5,323 nucleotides of DNA from Planctomycetia bacterium (GTDB taxonomy: Bacteria > Planctomycetota > Phycisphaerae > Phycisphaerales > SM1A02), in NCBI GenBank assembly GCA_009936695.1, contig JAACEA010000445.1:1-5323 (forward strand), given 5' to 3'. A program made the position numbers and the translations under genes. Positions 1 through 5,196 of the stretch are shown here, one piece after another. Under the pieces are notes generated by a model. The model ran no database searches. It saw nothing but the letters and a program-made list of their open reading frames with translations, and had not been told where the DNA came from. The number at the start of each line of letters is the position of its first letter. Positions within the stretch are counted from its first letter, which is position 1.

Positions 1-860
1 CGAGCGAACCGACGGGCGGATCGAACCCTGATCCGGGAGATTCCCGCGAGGACGAGCGGGAATACGACCTTGAGCCGGCCGTGCCCGTGGAAGGCGGGAG
101 CGAGGGCTCCGGAACGACGAATTCGACGCCCGCGTCCGCCGATGGCGTCGAACTCGCCTGCCCCGCTTGCGGGGAGGCGATGCCGGGATCCGATCAGGTC
201 GTGTGTCTCGCGTGCGGGCACGATCTCGTCACGGGTCGGAAGGTGGGCGAGGAGTCGGAGAAGTCGACGCCGGCCACCGCCCGCGGATCGGCCGTCGACG
301 TGGATTCCGACGAGGAGTCCGACGTCGGGGTGATCGCGGGTTCCGACCATCTCGTCTGGCTGATCGTCGCGGGCGTGGCGGTGGTGCTTACGCTCTTCGC
401 GACCCTTGCCGGCTGGTCGTCGCTCTTCGCGTCGACCGATGGTCGCTATGCGGATTCCGACGGCGCGTTCACCCTGGATGCGCCTCGAATCGCGATTCGA
501 CTCGCCGCGGTGATCCGGTTCGTGGTGGCGTCGGCGGTGGTGGTGGGTTGCGGCGCGATCGCGCTCCGAACCGCGGCCTGGATGGAATCGCGATCGGTCG
601 GGTCGGTGCCCGGTGGACTCGCTCGAATGCTCGCCATCGTCATGGTCGCCTCCCTCGCGCGGCTGATTCCGGTCGAGTCCTCGACCCTGCAGGGCATCGT
701 CCACCTCCTGCTTTCGGTCGGTCTGGTGGCGGGGGGCAGCATGCTGGTCTTCGGTCTCCGCGGCCGGATCGCGATTCTCCATCTGATGACCTGGGCCTTG
801 CTCCTCCTGATCATCGTGCCCGCCTCCCGGTTGGTGGCGTGGTCGATGCCGCTCTGGTGA
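1..860 (+). CDS. Zinc-ribbon multi-helix membrane protein of unknown function (5' end outside window)
   Basis: I do not recognise this gene. The reading frame is open from base 3 with no stop, so the gene probably starts before the window; a GTG at 81 exists but the frame upstream encodes similar acidic sequence, so I do not take it as the start. About 285 residues are visible. They begin with an acidic, Gly/Ser/Pro-rich leader (including EREYDLEPA). Next comes a four-cysteine zinc ribbon, CPACG then VCLACG followed by HDLVTGRK (visible residues about 53-80). A second acidic linker leads into about five hydrophobic segments at visible residues roughly 117-138, 165-190, 204-224, 231-253 and 257-282. 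The layout suggests a soluble zinc-binding head attached to an inner-membrane bundle. From memory, this CxxCGxxLxTGRK ribbon in front of membrane helices is common in Planctomycetota and usually uncharacterised. It ends 17 bases before the convergent acyltransferase gene. I am confident that it is coding and unsure of its role. Confidence 0.8.
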   Translation, partial: SEPTGGSNPDPGDSREDEREYDLEPAVPVEGGSEGSGTTNSTPASADGVELACPACGEAMPGSDQVVCLACGHDLVTGRKVGEESEKSTPATARGSAVDVDSDEESDVGVIAGSDHLVWLIVAGVAVVLTLFATLAGWSSLFASTDGRYADSDGAFTLDAPRIAIRLAAVIRFVVASAVVVGCGAIALRTAAWMESRSVGSVPGGLARMLAIVMVASLARLIPVESSTLQGIVHLLLSVGLVAGGSMLVFGLRGRIAILHLMTWALLLLIIVPASRLVAWSMPLW

Positions 861-880
861 CGTCGACTCCGGTGGCGTCA
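858..880 (+). terminator. Candidate hairpin between convergent stops
   Basis: Arms TGACG (858-862) and CGTCA (876-880) can extend inward by U-G, C-G and G-U pairs to an 8-pair stem with a 7-base loop in plus-strand RNA. The arms include the stop codons of both converging genes. No U-tract follows, so this is not a canonical intrinsic terminator, and the stem is weaker in minus-strand RNA because the wobble pairs become A-C mismatches. Confidence 0.3.
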
Positions 881-1516
881 GCGCGGACGAGCCGGATTCC
901 CGAAGGCGCGCACGTCCTGATCGATCTCCTGGGTCACCACGCTTCCCGCACCGATCATCGCGCGGTCGCCGACCCGGATCGTGGGCAGGACCGTCGAATT
1001 CGCACCGAGCAGGACCGCTTCACCGATCGTCGCGTTGCCGAGGGCGATCGCACCCGGAGCGAGGTGGGTGAATGCACCGACTCGGGCATCATGCTCCACG
1101 ATGGCGCCGGTGTTGACGATCACGCCCGCCCCGATCGTCGCTCTGGCATTCACGACCGCTCGTGGGCCGACGAACGCCCCCGCGCCGATCTCCGCGGAAG
1201 GCGAGATCGTCGCGGAGGGATGGACGACGGTCGCGGCGTGCGTGACGTGAGCCGCGTGCCAGCGACGTCGGATGCCCGCATCGCCGATCGCCGCGTGGAT
1301 CCGCGCGCCACGATCGAGGAGTTCCGCGAGCGACGGATCCGGATCCTCGGGCGAGCCGAGCCAGGGGACCCCGCCGAAGGGGGCTCGTCCGCCGCCTGCG
1401 GGCCGTACCGCGTCGATCACGCCGACCAGTGCGTAGCCGGCCGCGACGGCGGCGTCTCCGACCACCGCACCGTGTCCGCCCGCGCCGCAGATGATCAGTT
1501 CACCGAGTTCGTTCAA
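878..1516 (-). CDS. NeuD/PglD-family sugar O-/N-acyltransferase
   Basis: This 212-residue protein fits the NeuD/PglD family, which transfers acetyl groups from acetyl-CoA to sialic acid or to UDP-4-amino sugars in the cytoplasm. Residues 7-16 form the N-terminal nucleotide-binding loop (LIICGAGGHG), followed by VGVID near 31-35. From about residue 95 to 197 the chain is left-handed beta-helix made of hexapeptide repeats (for example ATIGAG, ATIGEA, AMIGAGSVV). NTGAIVEHDARVG carries His142, which aligns with the catalytic base of PglD, and HLAPGA follows it. The C-terminus AFGNPARPR is typical of the family. The start is TTG at 1516: an in-frame stop lies two codons upstream, and GGAGGG sits 6-7 bases before it. 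The TTG overlaps the upstream gene's TGA as TTGA, so translation is probably coupled. Substrate cannot be assigned because no other sugar gene is visible. O- versus N-acylation is also open. Confidence 0.92.
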   Translation of the reverse strand: MNELGELIICGAGGHGAVVGDAAVAAGYALVGVIDAVRPAGGGRAPFGGVPWLGSPEDPDPSLAELLDRGARIHAAIGDAGIRRRWHAAHVTHAATVVHPSATISPSAEIGAGAFVGPRAVVNARATIGAGVIVNTGAIVEHDARVGAFTHLAPGAIALGNATIGEAVLLGANSTVLPTIRVGDRAMIGAGSVVTQEIDQDVRAFGNPARPR

Positions 1517-2010
1517 GGTTCACCCTCCAGGTCCCGTCGATCCGCGGGGTCGACGGTGATCGGGCCGTCGGCGATCCGCTCCGCCAGGGTCGGATCCCAC
1601 CGCCGGTGGTAGCCGGCGACGCGCAGGTCATCGTAGATCGATCCGCAGCGATAGCAGATCAGCCGGGTTCGGGCGAGCAACAGCACCCCGACGTCGATCG
1701 CGAGCACGACCACCAACATGCCCAGGACCCACGCGCTGTTGGCGAATCCAAGCAGACTGATCGTCGCACCCGCGAGGGCGATGAGAATCACGAACGGAGT
1801 GACCTGAGGAAGGGTGCGGGCCCTGTAGAGGTGCCTGTCGCCGCAGATCACGCACGCCCTCAACTGGCCGGCATCGTCGACCGCGCCGTCCCATTCGAGA
1901 AACACGTCCCGTTCGGATGCGTCCGGGCGAATGCGCACCGGTCGGGTCTCCGGGTCGAATTCGATCCGGCCGACGCGATCCCCGTGCTGGCTCCGGACGT
2001 CCACCTGCAT
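1513..2010 (-). CDS. Small two-helix membrane protein with paired CxxC knuckles, unknown function
   Basis: I do not recognise this 165-residue protein. An N-terminal soluble part (residues 1-50: VGRIEFDPETRPVRIRPDASERDVFLEWDG in two consecutive stretches) looks like beta strands. It leads into a first knuckle CVICG (Cys53, Cys56). Two hydrophobic helices follow at about 70-90 and 94-113, then a second knuckle CYRCG (Cys119, Cys122), then YHRRWDPTLAERIADG. The two knuckles are separated by a helical hairpin, so both could lie on the same side of the membrane and share one zinc ion; that is inference. The frame stays open far upstream to 2676, but that part is antisense to tmk and lacks sensible protein character, so I start at the ATG at 2010. 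A TACCAT box lies 7 bases before it and there is no Shine-Dalgarno sequence. It is the first gene of a unit with the NeuD-like acyltransferase, overlapping it by 4 bases. Confidence 0.8.
   Translation of the reverse strand: MQVDVRSQHGDRVGRIEFDPETRPVRIRPDASERDVFLEWDGAVDDAGQLRACVICGDRHLYRARTLPQVTPFVILIALAGATISLLGFANSAWVLGMLVVVLAIDVGVLLLARTRLICYRCGSIYDDLRVAGYHRRWDPTLAERIADGPITVDPADRRDLEGEP
1523..1528 (-). promoter_or_regulatory. Strong ribosome binding site deciding a TTG start
   Basis: GGAGGG on the minus strand (1528 down to 1523) lies 6 bases before the TTG at 1516. It is inside the 3' end of the upstream gene. With the in-frame stop just upstream of the TTG, this makes TTG the most credible start for the acyltransferase. 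It is the only clear Shine-Dalgarno sequence at any start in the window. Confidence 0.8.
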
Positions 2011-2017
2011 CGCGGCG

Positions 2018-2023
2018 ATGGTA
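2018..2023 (-). promoter_or_regulatory. Candidate -10 box, probable leaderless start
   Basis: On the minus strand TACCAT (2023 down to 2018) is followed by 7 bases and then the ATG at 2010. It fits the TAnnnT core of a -10 element, which would place transcription start at or next to the ATG. I see no good -35 hexamer at 16-18 bases; that region is occupied by an inverted repeat. Confidence 0.5.
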
Positions 2024-2035
2024 GTCGTGGTCGCT

Positions 2036-2068
2036 CGAACCCGCCGGATCCGCCGGATCCGAGGTTCG
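2036..2068. repeat. Nested inverted repeat in divergent promoter region
   Basis: Outer arms CGAACC (2036-2041) and GGTTCG (2063-2068) enclose two copies of GGATCC (2046-2051 and 2055-2060) separated by GCC. The inner part is also a 9-base tandem repeat of CGCCGGATC. The dyad lies between the divergent starts at 2010 and 2119, over the expected -35 position of the minus-strand gene and upstream of the tmk promoter. It could be an operator, but GGATCC is frequent across the window, which lowers its weight. Confidence 0.4.
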
Positions 2069-2082
2069 GGGCCGGGTACGAC

Positions 2083-2111
2083 TTGCCGATCCGGTCGCGT
2101 CGGGTCATAGT
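2083..2111 (+). promoter_or_regulatory. Candidate sigma70-type promoter of tmk
   Basis: TTGCCG (2083-2088) and CATAGT (2106-2111) are separated by exactly 17 bases; each matches four of six consensus positions. Only 7 bases separate the -10 box from the ATG at 2119, so the transcript would begin at or within a base or two of the start codon. No Shine-Dalgarno sequence is present. Confidence 0.5.
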
Positions 2112-2118
2112 CGCGTCG

Positions 2119-2781
2119 ATGCATGACTGGAGTTCGATTCTCGCCGGCCGGTTCATCGTCTTCGACGGTCCGGATGGCTCCGGAAAATCCACCCAGCTCG
2201 CTCGTTTCACGGCGTTCTGCCGGTCTCATGGAACCGTCCCCGAGGTGGTCCGCGAGCCGGGGGGCACCCCGATCGGCGAAGCGGTGCGGGGCGTGCTGCT
2301 CGATCCGCGGTACGAGGAGATGGACCTCCGGTGCGAAATGCTGCTCTACATGGCGAGTCGATCGCAATTGATGGCTGAACGGATCCGTCCGGCGCTCGCC
2401 GCGGGCGGCTTCGTCCTCGCGGACCGGTTCATCTCCTCGACCCTCGCCTATCAGGGAACCGCGGGTGGACTCGCGCCGGAAGAGATTCTCGCGGTCGGTC
2501 GGGTGACCACCGGCGGCTGCGAACCAGACCTCGTGGTCATCTTCGATGTCGACGAGAAGACCGCCGCGGCCCGACTTCCCATGGAACTCGATCGAATGGA
2601 GCGCAAGGGCGAGGCGTTCCACCGACGCGTTCGCGAGGGCTATCTCGCCCAGGCCGATCGCGATCCCGGAAGACACCTCGTGGTCGACGGCACTCTCGAC
2701 GAGGAATCGGTCTTCGCCGCCCTGCTCGACGGGCTGGGTCGACGGTTCGGGGTCGCGGACGCCTCTTCAGGTCCGACTTGA
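2119..2781 (+). CDS. tmk: Thymidylate kinase (dTMP kinase)
   Basis: Tmk phosphorylates dTMP to dTDP with ATP in the cytoplasm, the step common to de novo and salvage dTTP synthesis. The 220-residue length is normal. Motifs in order are the P-loop GPDGSGKST (17-25), the dTMP-binding REPGGTPIGE (45-54), LLYMASRSQL (75-84), the DRF motif (102-104) with SSTLAYQG (106-113), PDLVVIFDVD (136-145), and the lid region DRMERKGEAFHRRVREGYL (158-176). The P-loop has no extra arginine and the lid is rich in Arg/Lys, as in bacterial type II enzymes. The frame is open upstream to 1606, but that stretch is antisense to the membrane gene, so the ATG at 2119 is chosen; it places the P-loop at the usual distance from the N-terminus. 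It shares a divergent promoter region with the 165-residue membrane gene and overlaps gmk by 15 bases tail to tail. Confidence 0.97.
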   Translation: MHDWSSILAGRFIVFDGPDGSGKSTQLARFTAFCRSHGTVPEVVREPGGTPIGEAVRGVLLDPRYEEMDLRCEMLLYMASRSQLMAERIRPALAAGGFVLADRFISSTLAYQGTAGGLAPEEILAVGRVTTGGCEPDLVVIFDVDEKTAAARLPMELDRMERKGEAFHRRVREGYLAQADRDPGRHLVVDGTLDEESVFAALLDGLGRRFGVADASSGPT

Positions 2782-2782
2782 A
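2766..2782. terminator. Candidate hairpin in tmk/gmk tail overlap
   Basis: TTCAGGT and ACTTGAA flank a 3-base centre (CCG) and form a 7-pair stem with one G-U wobble in plus-strand RNA. Both stop codons lie within the arms. No U-tract follows on either side, so a role as a terminator is only a possibility. Confidence 0.25.
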
Positions 2783-3486
2783 CCGAGTCGACGCCCCACC
2801 AGCCTGATCGTCTCCCCGACGACCCGGTCGAGGTCGTCGTTCACCACGAATTCGTCGTAGGCGCCGCATTCCCGCGCGACCTGCATCTCCCGGGTCGCCT
2901 CGGCGTGCCGACGCTCGATCGTCGCCTCATCCTCTCGTCCGCGGGCGCGGAGTCTTCGAAGCAGTTCCGCATCGTCGGGCGGGAGGACGAAGATCCCGTA
3001 TGCCTCGGGCATGCGTTCCCGGATCTGCATCGCGCCCTGGACGTCGATGTCCAGCGCGACCAGTCGGCCCTCCGCGAGTCTCGATTCGATCTCGAGGCGG
3101 GGCGTCCCGTACCACGAGCGGCCGAAGACCTGCGCGTATTCGAGGAATCGGTCGGCGTCGATCCACGACTGGAAGGTCGGTTCGTCGAGGAAGTGGTAGT
3201 CGACGCCGTCGGTCTCGACCGCGGTGCGGGGGCGGGTGGTCGCCGACACGCTGAAGACGCCGTCGAACCGTTCGAGGATGCGACGGACGATCGTCGTCTT
3301 CCCGACGCCCGACGGCCCGCTCACCACGAGGAGCAGTCCCGGCGGCGAGGCGCGAACCGGCTCGTCGCGTCGGCTCGCGTCCGCATCCTCGGGAGAGTCC
3401 GGCGGCATCCCGTCCGAGTCACCCGGGGGGGGCGGCGAGGTCGGTGGCATTCCGGATTCCGGCGGCATCGCATGCGGCTCGTGCAT
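2767..3486 (-). CDS. gmk: Guanylate kinase with proline-rich N-terminal extension
   Basis: Gmk converts GMP (and dGMP) to GDP with ATP in the cytoplasm. The protein is 239 residues; the kinase core begins near residue 50, and the first ~49 residues are a Pro/Met/Asp/Ser-rich, probably disordered tail absent from typical ~200-residue enzymes. Core motifs are the P-loop SGPSGVGKTT (56-65), the GMP-binding SVSATTRPR (79-87) and GVDYHF (94-99), FLEYAQVFG (114-122) with WYGTP (125-129), LDIDVQGA (145-152), the lid LRRLRARGREDEATIERR (176-193), and YDEFVVNDDL (210-219). The arginine after TTR sits one residue earlier than in the usual TTRxPRxGE arrangement. The ATG at 3486 is chosen because a TACGAT box lies 7 bases upstream. 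Internal ATG codons at residues 7, 13 and 27 would give a shorter tail and cannot be excluded. It is divergent from lepB. Confidence 0.96.
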   Translation of the reverse strand: MHEPHAMPPESGMPPTSPPPPGDSDGMPPDSPEDADASRRDEPVRASPPGLLLVVSGPSGVGKTTIVRRILERFDGVFSVSATTRPRTAVETDGVDYHFLDEPTFQSWIDADRFLEYAQVFGRSWYGTPRLEIESRLAEGRLVALDIDVQGAMQIRERMPEAYGIFVLPPDDAELLRRLRARGREDEATIERRHAEATREMQVARECGAYDEFVVNDDLDRVVGETIRLVGRRLGSSRT

Positions 3487-3493
3487 GAAGGGA

Positions 3494-3521
3494 ATCGTAG
3501 CGATCCGCGGCGGCTCGTCAC
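3494..3521 (-). promoter_or_regulatory. Candidate promoter of gmk, probable leaderless start
   Basis: On the minus strand GTGACG (3521-3516) and TACGAT (3499-3494) are 16 bases apart, each matching four of six consensus positions. TACGAT ends 7 bases before the ATG at 3486, so the transcript would have almost no 5' leader. No Shine-Dalgarno sequence is seen in the intervening TCCCTTC. Confidence 0.5.
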
Positions 3522-3567
3522 GGCTTTCGACCGGTTGCCCGCAGCCGCCGCCGCCGCGGGTCGCGGG

Positions 3568-3573
3568 TACAGT
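3568..3573 (+). promoter_or_regulatory. Candidate -10 box of lepB
   Basis: TACAGT fits TAnnnT and lies 9 bases before the ATG at 3583, implying a leader of about 0-3 bases. The -35 position falls in a CCG-rich run and shows no recognisable hexamer. No convincing Shine-Dalgarno sequence is present. Confidence 0.45.
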
Positions 3574-3582
3574 ACGAGTTCG

Positions 3583-5196
3583 ATGAGCGATTCCTCCAAG
3601 CCGCAGACCGACCTTCCCGAGACGTTCCAGTCCCTGCTGGTCGCGTTCGCGATCGCGCTGGCATTCCGGGGATTCGTGGTCGAGGGCTTCGTGATCCCCA
3701 CCGGATCCATGGCCCCGACCCTGCTCGGGGAGCACGTCCGGTTCCGCTCGCCCGACACCGGATACGACTACGCCTTCGACCAGACCAGCCTCCGCCGGTC
3801 TCCTCCGGAGACCGTGGTGCCGGTGTTCGACCCCATGATCAGCGAGGATCGACCCATCGGCGCCACGCCGGTCGGCGCGATCCGGGCGAACGGTCGCATG
3901 GGCGACCGGGTGCTCGTCTTGAAGTACCTCTACGAGTTCTTCGAGCCGGATCGCTGGGACGTGGTGGTCTTCAAGAATCCGGTCGATCCGATCGGCCCCA
4001 GCCAGAACTACATCAAGCGACTCGTCGGCGGTGGCGGCGAACAGGTGCTTCTGGTGGACGGCGACGTCTTCGTCGCACCGCTCGACGGCGATCTCTCCGA
4101 CTTCCGGATCGTTCGTCGCCCCGACCACGTGCAGGCGTCGGTGTGGCAGCCGGTCTATGACTCGAACTTCGTGCCGGTCTCCCCGCAGGAGGTCGAGACC
4201 CGGATCAAGCGTCGGTTCGACGGGCCGCCCTTCAAGCCCGCCGGCGAAGCCTGGAAGATCGCGGACACCCGCGACTGGCGATGGGATTTCGAGAACACGA
4301 CCTGGCTCGACTGGGCGGACGACCAGCTTCCGCTGGACGACTTCAACGCGTACAACGTCTATCGCTACCCACTGGGTCGCGGCGACAATCGCCTGAACCT
4401 TCGCGACCTGCATCCGGTCTCGGATCTCCGGTTCACCGCTGCGATCACACCCGACGACCCCGAGACGTTCACGACGTCGCTCGAACTCGAGGCTCGCGAC
4501 CACCGCTTCGTCTTCTCGCTCGAGGCGGGCGAGGCCCAGGTCGAGATGCTCGACGCGGATGGCGAGGCGCTCCGGTCGGCGACCGGCGACTACGAACCGG
4601 GCCACGGTGGCGTGATCGACGTCCAGTTCGTGCACGTCGACCAGACGATGGTGATCCGGGTCGGCGGCGAGGAGGTCGCGCGGCTGGAGTACGAATGGAA
4701 CCCGTTGTCGCGGCTCGAGCACGCGACCTTCGAGTTCGACATGGAGCGCTATCGCGCGAATCCGCGCCTGGCCGATCTGCGGCGTCCCCGCGTCCGGTGG
4801 AAGTTCGAAGGTTCGCCGTTCTCGCTTCGCGGCGTCAACGTCGATCGCGATCTGTACTACCGGGTCGGGCGACTCGACACTCGGCAGCAGGCGGCGGCGA
4901 ACGGGCCGCGCATGGACGGACCGCTCTACGGGTCGGATCCGCTCGAACCCGCACGGCTCGGGCCGAATCAGTTCATGATGCTGGGCGACAACTCGGGGGC
5001 AAGCCGCGACTCCCGGTACTGGGGACGGCCGCATCCGCTCGCGGTCTCGACCACGGGTGACGACACGCCCTTCGTGGTGCATCGCGATCTGCTGGTCGGG
5101 AAGGCGTGGTGCGTGTACTTCCCGGCGCCGAACCGACTCAATGGAACGGGTCTGTCCATCGTCCCGGATCTCGGGCGAATGCGCTTCATTCGCTGA
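3583..5196 (+). CDS. lepB: Signal peptidase I with very large inserted domain
   Basis: LepB removes signal peptides from exported proteins at the outer face of the inner membrane using a Ser/Lys dyad. The protein is 537 residues, against about 320 in E. coli and fewer than 200 in many Gram-positives. A single N-terminal membrane segment (about 15-38) is followed by box B, PTGSMAPTL, with nucleophile Ser42. Box C/D is GDRVLVLKYLYEFF, then WDVVVFKNP and NYIKRLVG with general base Lys145. Box E is GDNSGASRDSRYWG (468-481). Between boxes D and E lies about 300 residues of insert (roughly 160-460) in place of the shorter E. coli beta-rich domain; residues about 281-372 read as alternating beta strands and may be a concanavalin/LamG-like sandwich (inference). 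The ATG at 3583 puts the membrane anchor at the N-terminus. The frame is open upstream, but that stretch is antisense to gmk. The usual GLPGE after Lys145 is GGGGE (149-153). Confidence 0.96.
   Translation: MSDSSKPQTDLPETFQSLLVAFAIALAFRGFVVEGFVIPTGSMAPTLLGEHVRFRSPDTGYDYAFDQTSLRRSPPETVVPVFDPMISEDRPIGATPVGAIRANGRMGDRVLVLKYLYEFFEPDRWDVVVFKNPVDPIGPSQNYIKRLVGGGGEQVLLVDGDVFVAPLDGDLSDFRIVRRPDHVQASVWQPVYDSNFVPVSPQEVETRIKRRFDGPPFKPAGEAWKIADTRDWRWDFENTTWLDWADDQLPLDDFNAYNVYRYPLGRGDNRLNLRDLHPVSDLRFTAAITPDDPETFTTSLELEARDHRFVFSLEAGEAQVEMLDADGEALRSATGDYEPGHGGVIDVQFVHVDQTMVIRVGGEEVARLEYEWNPLSRLEHATFEFDMERYRANPRLADLRRPRVRWKFEGSPFSLRGVNVDRDLYYRVGRLDTRQQAAANGPRMDGPLYGSDPLEPARLGPNQFMMLGDNSGASRDSRYWGRPHPLAVSTTGDDTPFVVHRDLLVGKAWCVYFPAPNRLNGTGLSIVPDLGRMRFIR

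Noticed and set aside
167..1612. Long plus-strand open frame across the first gene's end and antisense to the acyltransferase
   Set aside because: Its translation is Arg/Asp/Gly-rich without motifs, as expected from the off-frame of GC-rich genes; the other two frames carry clear protein families.
1606..2118. Upstream extension of tmk
   Set aside because: It is antisense to the membrane gene and would put the P-loop nearly 190 residues from the N-terminus, unlike any Tmk I know.
2011..2676. Upstream extension of the 165-residue membrane protein gene
   Set aside because: It runs antisense through tmk's P-loop and substrate motifs and crosses the divergent promoter region; the ATG at 2010 has a well-placed -10 box.
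3541..3560. CCG/GCC triplet run before lepB
   Set aside because: It is only about five units in GC-rich DNA and shows no structure beyond composition.
2905..3582. Upstream extension of lepB, antisense to gmk
   Set aside because: A signal peptidase needs its membrane anchor near the N-terminus; the ATG at 3583 gives this.
3487..5082. Long minus-strand extension of gmk, opposite lepB
   Set aside because: The sequence is low in real protein character and antisense to the conserved LepB boxes; it is an artefact of GC-rich coding.
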